Assembly (NCBI GenBank): GCA_963920635.1
Contig: OY987300.1
Location: 81,755,899 to 81,819,898 of the forward strand
Direction of reading: 5' to 3'
DNA from: Pseudeuparius sepicola
Lineage: Eukaryota > Arthropoda > Insecta > Coleoptera > Anthribidae
DNA: 64,000 bases
Below the pieces are notes generated by a model. The model was not told where the DNA came from, searched no databases, and saw only the letters and a list, made by a program, of their open reading frames with translations. The position numbers and the translations under genes are program-made. Positions 22,982 to 34,193 of the stretch are shown here, piece after piece (within the stretch, counting starts at the first letter, position 1; every line of letters begins with the position of its first letter).

Positions 22982-24172
22982 GGCCAGGGAAAATAGAATT
23001 TGACCTAGAAAAAAATATTAACTGCAATTTTGTTTTACCATATCAAAGTTATAAGTAAATACGTTGGTAGAAACCAAAAATTAAACATTTTGAAAAAAAC
23101 GGAACCTTGAGTAACCTCAAAAAACACATATTTTTCGTTAGAAATTTCGAGCAAAAATGTTAACTGGATTTTTTTTAGACTCTTTATAGGTAAAAAAAAC
23201 GTCCCTTGCTAACATATATTAATAAATTAAACATTTTAAGAATATGGAAGTAACTTAGATCGACAAAGAGGGTTAAAAATCGGATAATTTTCTATTTCGG
23301 CAAAAGCAAAAATATTAACTACGTTTTTATTGCAGATGATCATTCCTTTTTACAAATAGAATATAATATCTGAGGCGCATGTACGTCAGCTGTCACTTCT
23401 CATTGGTATAGACTAGGCAAAAATATTAACTGTTTTTTTTTTGTTTAACTTTTTACAATACTATAACTATATTGAATCATATATAGCAAAATTAAACATT
23501 TATTTATGGCTCATATAGGTCAACTGTCACTAGTCATTTCTTTAGGAAAGCAAAAATATTAACTGATTTTATTTGTTTAACTTTTTACAATAGAACTATA
23601 TTAAATCACATATAGCGAAATTAAACATTTATTTACGGCGCATGTAGGTCAACTGTCATTTGTCATTTCAAAATACTTCCGTTACCAATTTTTGTAGAAT
23701 TTCAAAAAATTTAACAAGACTTAGTATCCACTTACAAAGTTTAACAAAAATCAGCCAGTTAATAATTGTGCTCTCAAAGGCAGCTTCAAATTTGTTTAAA
23801 ATGCGATTTCCGACGAAACAATATGTTTAATTTCAGAACAAACTGTTAATACTTAATTTTTAAGGTAATTATAAATAATAAAAACGCAGTTAATATTTTT
23901 GCCCAAAAAAATATTACGCAAAATGTCATTTTTACAACATTCGGATACTTGCGCAAACGTAATCTGTTTGATTTATCAATCTCAACTTTATATACCTTAC
24001 ATACTAATAAATGCAGCTTAAAATTCGCAGTTAATATTTATGCCGTCTTTAGTACAACAAGAAAATGTATTTTTCTAAAAAAAACGTCCACACGCGTATG
24101 TTTATTTTGTATAAAAATGCGGTTATGAATTTTGTCTAGGTTTCGTTATTTTTTATCGTAATTTCCCTGGCC
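22982..24172. mobile_element. TA-flanked element with GGCCAGGGAAA ends and iterated AAAATATTAACTG
   Basis: GGCCAGGGAAA at the left and TTTCCCTGGCC at the right are inverted ends with TA on both outer sides. AAAAATATTAACTG or a one-to-two base variant occurs near 23012, 23154, 23308, 23418 and 23551 on plus, and inverted near 23886 and 24028. A second phrase, AAATTAAACATTT, also recurs, and 23415-23660 is a tandem pair of about 127 bp. It has no coding capacity. The spaced motif suggests iterated binding sites. Confidence 0.75.
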
Positions 24173-25169
24173 TATTTGGCATTACCAAGAAAAATATTAT
24201 TTCACCCTGACGTCATATTCAATTTTAAAGTCCATTATTTATATTGGAAAGCAACTCAACCAATTAGACCAGTGCAGCAGGAAATAAGGCTCTCTTTTTC
24301 TTTTGAATAGAAAAAACTTCGTTTTCAATTAATTTTTTTCTCGGATTTATTTGACAAATAACTTCACATCCTGATCCCAACGTTAAGACAGAAAAGGATT
24401 TATGATAATTCCCCAAGAAAGCGAGTATTTAGGTTTAGTTGCCATTTCTCTTATTCACAATTCATTCAATCTATCGGAAAATTGCTCAGAGTTGGCTTAG
24501 CTCCAATTTTGCTCTATCCGTTTCGTATGTTGGCGTCTACAAAATGAGGAAACTCCTCTGGATTATAGGTTACCTATGTACGAGCTGCAGTGTATCCACG
24601 GATGGACTTCACTATACTTGTAAACATTTTTATTTAATATAGCAGAGAATAAATAAATTGTTTTGGAAAAATACTAATGACTACAAAGCTAAAAAAAGCA
24701 TTTTCTGAAATGCGTAGGTAGATTATTAAACTGTACCTATGCTGCAGTTTTGAAGTTCAAATAACTCAACCATATAATATTCAGTTTCATTTCAATTCAT
24801 AATACGTTCCCTCAGTTTACTTACCGTCTACCATTAATTTTCCAAACAAAGAAACGTTTATTTACATCCTCCATGCTGTTCTGTATTGCGCAAAAAGCGA
24901 AATTGCTCCCCCTTTACAAAGTTATCTTGTATTGATTTCAAATCAATCACATTCGGAACGATGAATTCAGATGTAAATTTGGGGATGCCATGTCTCGCTT
25001 GAAATAAAATATCATGTCTTAAACTTATAAACAACTTAACAATAACTTTTTAGAACTTAGATTTTACTTCAACGTTTTGTTGTGTTTTTATAAATCTCAG
25101 GTACCTACCGTTGGGTTTATTTATAAGACACCAGTTGGTCGAATTTCCCACAGCCCGTCAGTGACGTGT
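24173..25169. other. AT-rich stretch, nothing recognised
   Basis: Frames of up to about 67 codons show no family. No matched repeat was found in the window. Confidence 0.4.
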
Positions 25170-25634
25170 GAGGAAAACCTTTTTACCCCCACCAATAAAA
25201 CAAACAATAAAGCAATTTTACCCTGCTCCGATAGCGATTTGATTGACGAGCTTTTAACTTAATACTGGTTCTGTTCTGCCCAGCCCAACCCTGCCAGCAA
25301 TTCTTCACCTCTGCTCAAGGTGTGGGGGAAAATATCCGTGTCCACTCAACAAAATAAAATAACTCTGTATCATCAAATATCTAATTCGAAATTCACGGAT
25401 CCACAATCTTTTTATTTGCAAATAATTTTACTTTTCATAATGTTTCTTATTATACGTTGTTTCTCCAGATTCGCGCCTTATTTTTCTACCTTCTGTTTGC
25501 CAATTTGTAATCGAATTCTACTCAAACAAAACGTAGGCGTGCCTCTTCCATCTCCTCGAGCACCCACACATATTTCTCGAATTTAAAAATAAATCTCAAA
25601 TTGGCAAAATACTTACAAATATAAAACAACATTT

Positions 25635-25850
25635 ACCGAAGTGTTACAGCACTTTCCGATTACTCCCGTTGTATAACAATAACAACCGGAATAATAATAA
25701 TAAGGGAAAACGGCAGTTGCACTTGGCGCCAAATGGCATACCGCACGCGTGAGGATAATCCATAACTCTGCAAACACAATCAAGTAATTACGAATTCCAT
25801 TTTGGGTAAAGACTCCCAGAAGCAGAATATAGTTTACGTTACGACAACTA
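25635..25850 (+). repeat. Dispersed repeat, direct partner at 37305-37500
   Basis: The order GTGTTACAG, GGAATAATAATAA, AAGGGAAAACG, CAGTTGCACTT, GAGGATAATCCATAAC, CTGCAAACACA, CAAGTAATTAC, AGCAGAATATAGTTTACG is kept in both copies. Confidence 0.8.
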
Positions 25851-26028
25851 CTGTCGTTATATAGTACGCAATCAAAGTGGAGAAGTCGAGGTTCTGTTTA
25901 AACCAAATTGTTCGACGTTATAAAATAATAAAGTATTGAAGAGCAGCGAGCTTTAGCAGTATCGACTATAGGTTTGTATTGTCACTGGCTCTTAGACAAA
26001 AATATTTGTAATTAAGTGCGGAAATAAA

Positions 26029-26905
26029 CAGTGTGTCCCCAGATGAGGTACCGCACTCTTGTAAAGTATATTATATTTGATTTTTATAGAAAAAGTCATT
26101 CTTGATAAAAGGTTTTACTTGTTCTTAAAATAAGATTGGCATGGGAAAAGTTAACATTACTTGCACTGGGTGACAGGAAAATTGAAAAAACGTTAATTAT
26201 CTTAAGAGTAAACTGCTTCTATTTGTAAAGATAGTGAACAAAGTTATAAAGAAAATTTGTTCAGCGAAATAAGTTACTTACGTGTACAAAATTTCAAAGA
26301 GTTAGGCTTACTTTGATTTTTTATTTTTTTTCTTGTTTTTCTTTGATTAAATGGTTTTCTGTAAATAGTTTGACAAAACTATATTAACAAAAGTTACCCA
26401 GAATGGAAAACTGCGCCTGATGTGATGACAAAATTTAACAATTCTAGGCCTACTTTGTATTTTGGAAAATATTGGAAGAAACTCAAAGTAGGCCAGGATT
26501 GTTAACATTTTTTCATCGTACATAGTTTCCTACTCTGAGTAACTTTTGTTAATACAGTTTTGTCATATTATTTATAGAAAAACATTTTAATCGAAGAAAG
26601 ACAAGAAAAAATAAAAAAATTAAAGTAGGCCTTACACTTTGAAATTTTGTACACCTAACTAACTTAACACGCTGAACAAATTTTCTTCATAACTTTTTTC
26701 AGTATCTCTACAATTAGAGGCAGTTTAATCTTATATTAATTAACGTTTTTTCAATTTTCTGGCCACCCAGTATAAGTAATGTTAACTTTTTCTATGCCAA
26801 TCTTATTTTAAGAACAAGCAAAACTTTTTATCAAGAATGACTTTTTCTCGAAAAATCAAATTTAGGAAACTTTACAAGAGTGCGGTACCCCATCTGGGGA
26901 CACTG
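26029..26905. mobile_element. Foldback element with CAGTGTGTCCCCAGATG ends
   Basis: CAGTGTGTCCCCAGATGAGG at the left is matched by the complement of CCCATCTGGGGACACTG at the right; arms of about 430 bp follow. The right arm is copied at 34194-34624. Both arms contain the sequence CACCCAG-NNNN-AGTAATGTTAAC, which in the other copy is interrupted by an 85-bp element. Confidence 0.9.
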
Positions 26906-27650
26906 TATTTATTAGTAGCGATTTCGAATCAATCAAAATAAAGTAAATAATGCACGCCCATGGAAACCAGCACATATTTGCTGAAACTATCATAATCAAT
27001 TAAGGAATTTTCAATAAAAAGATGTTATAAAATAATTATATTGGTTCTATTTACAAACAAAACAATGCACTTCATTATACTAAAAGGTAGAAGGAATTTG
27101 ATGAATTTATATTAAGAAAAAATAAAGTTTTAGGGCATCTTTCAAAGGTAGCTTGTTTAATATTTACCTGTGAAACGAAATCCTGGGCTCTTGCTTTTTA
27201 CTTCTGCTTTTGCAACCAAACGCTGAACAAGTCACCATCGTAAGAGTTTATTTTCCCCTTAATCACTGTCACTTTTAATTCACAAATTCGCGAAATTAAC
27301 TCACAACGTACTCGCTTTGTCTGCCACATATAAAATGGCCGCCATTCAAAACGACGGCAGGGTAGGCAAGCGAGGTGTCCTCTCTCCTTCTTTGTCTAAG
27401 CACTGGCTTTAAATTTTAGATTAGGCGCAGGCGACACATACGCTTTGTTGAAACTACTATACGTAGGCAACCCACAATACACACTACGTGTTTCATCGGA
27501 TAACGTCGAAAAGGGCAATCGTTCGAACTGCGCGTGAGCGCGTGAGGACAGAACCGAATGATTATTAAGTTAAAAGCTCGTCGATCAAACTGCTGCCCGA
27601 TGAAATTGGTTTATCGTTGTTTGTTTTAGTGAGGAAGGGGCGACGACAAG

Positions 27651-29273
27651 GGAAAACGGCCACCTGGAGCCTTTTCTTTTCTCCCTTTTTTCCTGTCTCG
27701 CATCCCCAGCCAGGACACGATTATTGCCATGTGTGATTTCAGGCTATTTCGTTATACCGGACATTTATTTGACGCGTGGTTTTTCTTTCGCTGACCTGTG
27801 TATTTACCACAATATATTAATTTAAATTCATACTGTAACAATAAACCATGAACATTTTCTAGGCACACATAAGTATAAAATATTGTAGATATATTACCGA
27901 TGAAGCTGAAAACCAGACAGGAAAAGCGCGAAAGCCCTGTAAACGAAATTGAAAACGCCCTTCCAATTAATATCATCCAAAGGGCCAAAGGCCAACGGCG
28001 GATTTTCCTGTTTGCTCCTGTCACTGACTGATAAATTAAACTGCCACTCTCACGGGGCGACTTTTCCGAATTTTCAGTCGACCCAAACAGTGTTTTCGAC
28101 CAAAATTTATTCGAGTTATAACGCAATAACGCAATCCATTGTAGAAAAACATTTGAAGACTTAAATTCACTACCACTATGTTTCAAGGACAGTTGGGCTA
28201 GTACGATTAAATTTTAAAAATTAATTTGATGATTGCAATGGCGAACTACGGTCATCTAGTTCCCTAAAGGGCCCCTTGCCCAAGCTAAATATCCAAAATC
28301 TTAGAAATTTGAAAATACCTTAAGATATTTAAGGTGGTAGTAATCTTCTTTACCGACATCATAATGTATCCATGGGTCTGTATCAAAACAGCGTGCGGCA
28401 ACTTCAGGGTACCTAATTGGTTAGTGATTTGTGGGCTGACAGTACATAACAGCATGATACTTTTAAAGTATGGTTAACTGCTTGCTTCAAGTATCCCTGT
28501 TGTTAGATACAAAGGCCTGGAGGGTAGGTACCTATTATAGGTACCCATTAATACCTTTTATAAATAAATAATGTAAGTACTTAAATCCCACAGTATTTCC
28601 GTATAGATATTTTGTTTATTTGAAAACATATTTTCCATTTAGTGCTTGTGAAAGTGACCTATTAAAGTTTAATAATAAGCTGCAGAAAGTATGGAGTGGA
28701 GTTTTGAAAAAGCTTATTCCAACAATCTTCCTATTATTATGGTGACACTAGATGTGTTGCATTGATATTATATAAACAATTTAGATCTATTTTCACCAGA
28801 AAATAGAACAGTGAAAGTGTGGGTAAATTGATATATTTTTAATATTGTATTAGGTAGTAAATATTTTTGCTTATAGGTTATGTATGTAAATATAGACATT
28901 TGCCATGATACTATATAAGTATCATGGATAATTTGATCTATCTATTTATGTATTTGTCCTCGTCAATAAATTCTTGGTTTTTAAAATGCTTCTTTCCTCT
29001 TTTCCGGAATTTGGGATGCAAATTTAAAATATGGGTCAAAACGTCAGGTTTTAATCGAAGGCGAATACGTGGACCTTGTAAGAATTTTCTCCAATTTATT
29101 GTCTTCTTCAAGGTAGGTAGGAAAGAAATAGATTGAAATAAAAATATAGCTTGATATGTAAATAAGTACTTACATTAAAAGCAAACAGCACAAAAAACAG
29201 AACACGAATCACTAACATTTTCATAAGAGGAATCTGGGAAGTATCTGGTTAAATATATCAACCAGATTTTATA
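27651..29273. other. Non-repeat stretch, coding uncertain
   Basis: A minus-strand frame of 144 codons (27752-28186) is long for the base composition, but its amino-acid make-up shows no domain. The plus strand is partly open too (27900-28030). 28200-29270 is AT-rich. I do not call a gene. Confidence 0.4.
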
Positions 29274-29297
29274 CCTATAATCACGGGCGTAGCCAAG

Positions 29298-29338
29298 GGG
29301 GGGGTTTCGGGGGTTCAACCCCCCCCCCCCCCCCCCCG
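29298..29338. other. G-run/C-run pair inside the hAT left end
   Basis: Runs of eight and five G are followed within 10 bases by about 19 consecutive C. The right end also has CCCCCC. The tract can form a G:C hairpin or, on the minus strand, a quadruplex. Its length may be mis-assembled. Confidence 0.7.
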
Positions 29339-29718
29339 AAATAAGCAAAATATTACCTAATATTATACCGAAAAAATACGAGTAGTGAAGAGTTAAATTA
29401 TTATTACGTTTGAATATATGTAGTAATAGTAGCGCCTAGCGCCATCTTTTGACGAGAGGCAGACGCAGTTGCAGCCGAACTATTTTGTATTGTAGGGACA
29501 CTTTGCGTTGTTTCTCGATTATTCGCCACGCCCCTCGGTCGAAATGAGCGGAACTTTGTGAAAGTTCGTGGAAGTTTCTGGACGGCCACTGGGCTGCTAT
29601 ATAAGCGGCGCCGCGGCGCGTGACCGCGCTTACGGCAGTATTGTTCCATGCGAACTCGAAGCGAATAAAAGTGAAAAGTGGTGAACGAATAGTGAAGAGA
29701 ATTAAGTGTACCGTGTAA

Positions 29719-30230
29719 GTGAGTAATTTTAGTGCACTGTTATTCGATGACCTTGTTAAGGATAGATACGTGAATCATTATTACTGTCGAAAAATGGAGG
29801 GGAAGAAAAGGAAGGGTGATAAACCTAAAGGTATGGACTACTGGAAAAAGTGGTGTAGTCAAGGTCAAGGGGTTTCTAATAAAGAAACAAATTTGGATTT
29901 AGCTATCAAAGCTTCAGCTACCTTGCATGCTGATAAGAAGACTGCCTACCCCGAAATCTAGTTTGGAATGCCTAGATATGTGCGATAAAAACCTTTATCC
30001 TAATATTTACACATTACTACAAATCTTGGCTACCATTCCTGTATCCACTGCTATCCCAGAAAGGTCTTTCTCGAGCCTAAGGAGACTGAAAAACTATTTA
30101 CGAAACACTACAAGTGAAAACAGACTTAATGGTTAATGAACATTCACTATGGAACAGAAATTCATGCAGATGAAATAGTGGATATACTTAAAAGAAAAAG
30201 CCGAAGATTTCTTCTTTCATGGTTTTAGAT
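29719..30230 (+). pseudogene. hAT transposase relic (ZMYM1-like C-terminal dimerisation domain)
   Basis: A start near the ATG at 29794 gives MEGKKRKGDKPKGMDYWKKW, a basic N-terminal segment, and a frame ending at 29961. A second frame, overlapping at 29927, continues to 30136 and carries IPVSTAIPERSFSSLRRLKN followed by YLRNTTSENRLNG, the conserved hAT dimerisation motif. A frameshift there is followed by NIHYGTEIHADEIVDILKRK, the usual C-terminus. The catalytic middle is missing. It encoded the enzyme that moved this element class but is inactive here. Confidence 0.88.
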
Positions 30231-30416
30231 TTAGCGCAGAGGAACGAAATTAATTTATCCATTTCATTTAAAGTTAAGAACTTTATAAATATGTCGTAGT
30301 TTTTCGGATGAATATATAGATATTAAATTTCATGTAAGTATATTTTTGTTGTTTTATTTACTTCTCAAACTAAACCCCCCTCAAAACTAAATCCTGGCTA
30401 CGCCCGTGCCTATAAT

Positions 30417-31074
30417 AGACTTTTCTAAGAATCGTACCTTCATTATAAATATTACATAGGTTTATTACTTTGGTAAGCATATAAGTAAAGGTCATTTTTG
30501 GTTTTAATAGATATAGATAATAATAAAAGACTTGTTATAAGGTGAAAACTAAAATAAAAAAATATATATTTTCGGTTTCAACTGTTTGAAGTTTGATGTT
30601 TGTAGTATACCAAGGATATTTAGTTAGGTTAGATTAGTAAAAAAACTACCATTCACAAATAAGAACTAGGAAGATTGTGTGAACTTAGCTACAGAGGACT
30701 TTCAGCACATCGATTGTATCTATAACGCCATCTTTTGAGAGCAAAAGGAGCAGTACCCTAAAATTTTAGATTATTTTTTATTTAAAAACTAAGAGGAACT
30801 GACAAAAATGAAATATACCAGAGGAGTCTACTAAACTTTTATCCGCCTGCGTGAGTTTTCTATATGACCAGACTAGCCCATTCTTTGGCGGAGTTGCCAG
30901 ATTGTGCATATTGTACGAGTACGAGTCTAAAATAACAAATTTAAGTTGCTTCGACGACACTACCGAGTGGAAGCAAATTGAAAGCTTCTTCCATTTTGCC
31001 GCTGCACAATTTCCGCGGCTAGAAATTGGTAGCCACGGCGTAACCTTATTGCAAAATAAATAAGTTTGACAGGC
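30417..31074. other. AT-rich stretch, nothing firm
   Basis: A GGCGGAGTTGCCAGATTGTG string near 30890 resembles the CTGGCAACGCCG string at about 37823 (reverse sense), so parts may belong to the same repeat group as the next feature. Confidence 0.4.
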
Positions 31075-31185
31075 TTACGGTCGCGAGGCGAAATCCTTGT
31101 AAAGTAAATAGCCCCACCCGCATCGGGTTATTGTATAATAAATTTTATTATGGCGGCCTTTTAAACTGATATTTTATCGGGGAAT
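31075..31185 (+). repeat. Dispersed repeat fragment (inverted partner about 37685-37785)
   Basis: AAAGTAAATAGCC, GGGTTATTGTATAATAAATT and TTATTATGGC-G-C-TTTAA are all present in reverse complement at 37.69-37.78 kb. Confidence 0.75.
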
Positions 31186-31686
31186 TTTCCCACCGAGGCA
31201 ATTTTCTTTTGATATAGGGCTCGTTGGCGAATCGAAGTTATGTTAATCAACGTAATGATTTAACCATTAGGTATAAAGCAACTGTTTATACACGTGTGTT
31301 TGTTTGGTTGCATAGTGTCAATCAAATTCCTTTCTCTATAATTTATTCATGGCGATATATGCTGATATTTCTCCGAAAACTGAGCGCATCCCTCAAAGAA
31401 ATATGTACCGAATATAACGCTTTGATTTATAGGGCAATATGAAGGAAATGCATTCGGAGATACATTCTAAAATATGTAGGTATATTCTATAGGCAAAAAC
31501 TATGAACGTTCCGCAGTATATCATGTGAACTATTCATACAAACAATTGCAAAACATTGTATTTTTTATTGCAATTAACAATTTTTTTAAGTCAAGGGGAG
31601 TTTTAAGCTATTTGTCTTTCCCAGCTACAACCATTTGGCAACAAAAACAGTTTATTTACAAAACACGTGTAAAATAATAGTTATTT
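31186..31686. other. Unassigned stretch
   Basis: One 72-codon frame at 31224-31442 shows no recognisable features. Confidence 0.4.
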
Positions 31687-31807
31687 ATGTACCAAGGCAC
31701 TGAAGTTCAACTTTTTATGACTCATGTGGAGTTTAGTTGCTGAGGCCTCTGGCCGAGGCAAATAAACCACATGAGTCATAAAAAGAACTTCAGTGCCGAG
31801 GTACATA
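31687..31807. mobile_element. 121-bp near-perfect hairpin (MITE-like)
   Basis: ATGTACCAAGGCACTGAAGT, then TTTTTATGACTCATGTGG and TTGCTGAGGCC, are mirrored by GGCCGAGGCAA, CCACATGAGTCATAAAAA and ACTTCAGTGCCGAGGTACAT. The loop is only three bases. As RNA it would form a stem of nearly 60 bp. A miniature transposon is the simplest explanation; a small-RNA precursor cannot be excluded. Confidence 0.8.
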
Positions 31808-31834
31808 TTATTTTTTTTTTGAAATCGGGAAAAA

Positions 31835-32305
31835 AAAAGTTTTATTAGGCAAGAAAATAATAATAAGGGATCACCCGTCCACGAGCCGACTACGCGCGGC
31901 GTTGCTTGACTTTAGCGATCGTTCTACCTAGGACAAGTATAATGATGTACGGCACCTTCTGACATAAAAACCAAACTGCTGCTTCTTGTGCAGCCTACAC
32001 AACAAATCTATTGATTTTCAAATTTACTAAAATGTGTACACTGAAGGATTGCGCTTCTATAGGAAACAATTTCGCAATGTGTACGAAAAGTTAAATGAGC
32101 CTATATCGGCCGGGTTTTGAATATTTGGTCACTTTTGACGGGCGATTTCTCCGCGTCTGACGTTTGATGTTTACATCTCGCCAAGGCCTACTTATTGAAA
32201 AAATCGTACAATAATGGGCTACATTATTGTACGATTTCTGTGCTTTTAATGACGGTTTTGGGACATTTTAATGCCGATTTCAAGAAAAATAAAATTATTG
32301 AATTT
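31835..32305 (-). repeat. 5S-rRNA-like repeat, copy B
   Basis: It is the direct partner of 19877-20335. Compared with copy A, the sequence after TCGTACAATAATGGGCTAC differs: here it reads ATTATTGTACGATT, an exact complement of the bases just before it, creating a local hairpin (32206-32243). Confidence 0.75.
31867..31921 (-). other. 5S rRNA internal-control-region-like segment, copy B
   Basis: The minus strand reads CGATCGCTAAAGTCAAGCAA, CGCCGCGCGTAGTCGGCTCG and TGGACGGGTGATCCC, closer to 5S rRNA than copy A around AAGTCAAGCAACG. It is not a complete 5S gene. Confidence 0.6.
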
Positions 32306-33034
32306 TTACGAAGATTGTTTTTTTGCATCATACACTGAAATTATTCTCTCTCGGCCATTTCCAAGCGACGTGGTCTTCCCGGTCGCATCTAAACTACACC
32401 CTTAGCGGTTTTTTTTTTGTTCCAGAGTCTCCATTTTAATTCCGGAAGTTCCCCAAGTGCAAATTGTATACGTTCGCTTAATAAAGAACGTGACTCGAAC
32501 TGCTGGGAGCTCGGAATATGCTAGACCCGAGGGAAATGCCTTATTGTATAATTAGGAAGTTGCACAGTTATTCTAAGCGGGTATCCCATCCATGCAGTTG
32601 GCTGCGCCAAAAGATCGAGTTTCAATTTTTTGGAGACATATCCTATTACTGCCAGTGTGGCAAAATGGGAAGTGGTTTAAAATAATTTATATTCGTTTCA
32701 TTCGATCCGTCTTTGGCACACAGTTGTAGTCATCATTTTACGCTGTCAGATAAAAGTGTTAGATATCGATATTAGTTTGAAATGTTTTCTACCATTGTAC
32801 GTCCTTGAGCTTTCGATGGTGATGGTGTGTTTTGCAAACCCTGTGGCAAAGCAATAAGTTTTTTTTTAATTTATCAAATATTTTTATTTATTTTCATTCC
32901 TTTTCTTAGATTTCTGACAACTAAAAGTATTTTGTAGATCAACACTGTAAAACGCCACTTCATCAAAGAAATTCTGCAAGAAGAACTTCAAAAATAACAT
33001 GTCACCGTTAAGCTTAAAGCAGTGACACAATCTT
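32306..33034. other. Unassigned stretch
   Basis: Moderate GC at 32340-32560, AT-rich after 32840. No frame or repeat is recognised. Confidence 0.4.
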
Positions 33035-34193
33035 CTCAAACTCTACAAGCCCTGTGCAAACATGTGGCAACGCCGCAGCGGGACGTTCAACGGGTCTGTG
33101 CAGTCTAGAGCAGTCTGCACTTTGGCTTAGTTTATCTTTTCTAATAAATGTTCAACCCTCTTTTTAATTATTATTAGATACAATTGTGACCTTTGTTTCA
33201 ATAACTGGGTACCTAAGTAAGTAGATACGTTTGTTTAACAGACAATAAAAGCAGTAACAAGTAACAAAATATACACAGAAGTATAAGTATTTATAATAAG
33301 TACGATTCCTGGTGTGGATAGGTACATTTTCGACAAATAAAATGCTAAATTTTGATAAATAGAGGGAAGTAGATTTTGTTTTAAGTTGAATTTTTGTGAG
33401 AATTTTTCGCAAAGTGCGCCGTCATGCAAATGATGATTACCTATCTTCTCTTATGGTTAAATTTTCATAAAAATACAAACAACAAACGAACAGAGAACTG
33501 CATGTTGTGGAGGAGAATAATATATCTCTTGTGATTGAAATGGCAGTTAGGGTCAATTTCATAATACATTCATCTAAAATATATTTTGACTTTAAAATTA
33601 GGTAAATAACCTTTATAACAATATTAAACAATGTTTAGATTGTTAGAAAGCTCCTTTAATTTTAAATGGTACTTTAGTTTGTCTATGCAATTGGCCCTTA
33701 ATCATTTCATTCTTAAATTTTCGTCCTTTGGAAAGCCCAAAACGAATACAAGTCTACCTACCGCCTGCCGTCAAGCAAAGAAAACCTAGCTATACTTGAA
33801 GTTATTAGATACGATTTGACTTACAGCTAGGTATATGGTATATAACTAAGTTCTAGCATCCTTCGGCGATTCTAGGCATCTTGAGGTTTGAAATTGTAAA
33901 GGCACGATCCTTCACTTAGAACTTTTATAGAAATGTTTCACTTTTGCACAAACAAAACAAATTTATAAAAAAAAGCTATCGCCAGCACTTCGGGCAGTCT
34001 GTTTCCACCCAGAGACACATTGCCTCGTCCATCTGGAGACGATAGTAGTACTATCCGCACTACACGAATTAATTCTGGTAAATTTCTTGTAAAATCAACT
34101 GACAGGGAGTGACAGGCCACGCCGCGCAGACCCGCAAGCCATGCTGCCAGCCTTCTCAACTTCAGGGCTTCTCCTAGAGTCGGCTGTGGCAGT
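33035..34193 (-). repeat. 1-kb dispersed repeat, copy B
   Basis: It is the reverse-orientation partner of 21466-22490, about 130 bp longer through internal insertions. Its 64-codon frame (33235-33429) starts at a true ATG, whereas copy A has TTG at that place. The element sits directly against the foldback-arm copy at 34194. Confidence 0.85.

Larger units (their letters stand above)
25170..27650. mobile_element. Composite element with about 110-bp imperfect inverted ends
   Basis: ACAAACAATAAAGCAATTTT, then GATTTGATTGACGAGCTTTT, AACTTAAT and GGTTCTGT at 25200-25275 appear inverted at 27535-27640 with scattered changes. The interior contains the foldback 26029-26905 and segments that recur at 37.3-37.9 kb, including GTAGGCAACC(C/A)AC near 27463 and near 37857. 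No coding sequence is visible. It is probably an old non-autonomous element with later insertions. Confidence 0.55.
29282..30408 (+). mobile_element. hAT transposon, internally deleted, with 8-bp target duplication
   Basis: The terminal inverted repeats are CACGGGCGTAGCCAAGG and CCTGGCTACGCCCGTG. The octamer CCTATAAT flanks both sides (29274-29281 and 30409-30416), the hallmark duplication length of the hAT superfamily. At 1127 bp it is shorter than full-length hAT elements of about 2.5 kb or more; only the start and the dimerisation end of the transposase remain. The perfect duplication suggests a fairly recent insertion. Confidence 0.93.

Noticed and set aside
27752..28186. 144-codon minus-strand frame
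   Set aside because: No signal peptide, domain or repeated residues that I can name, and the opposite strand is partly open too. Length alone is weak evidence.
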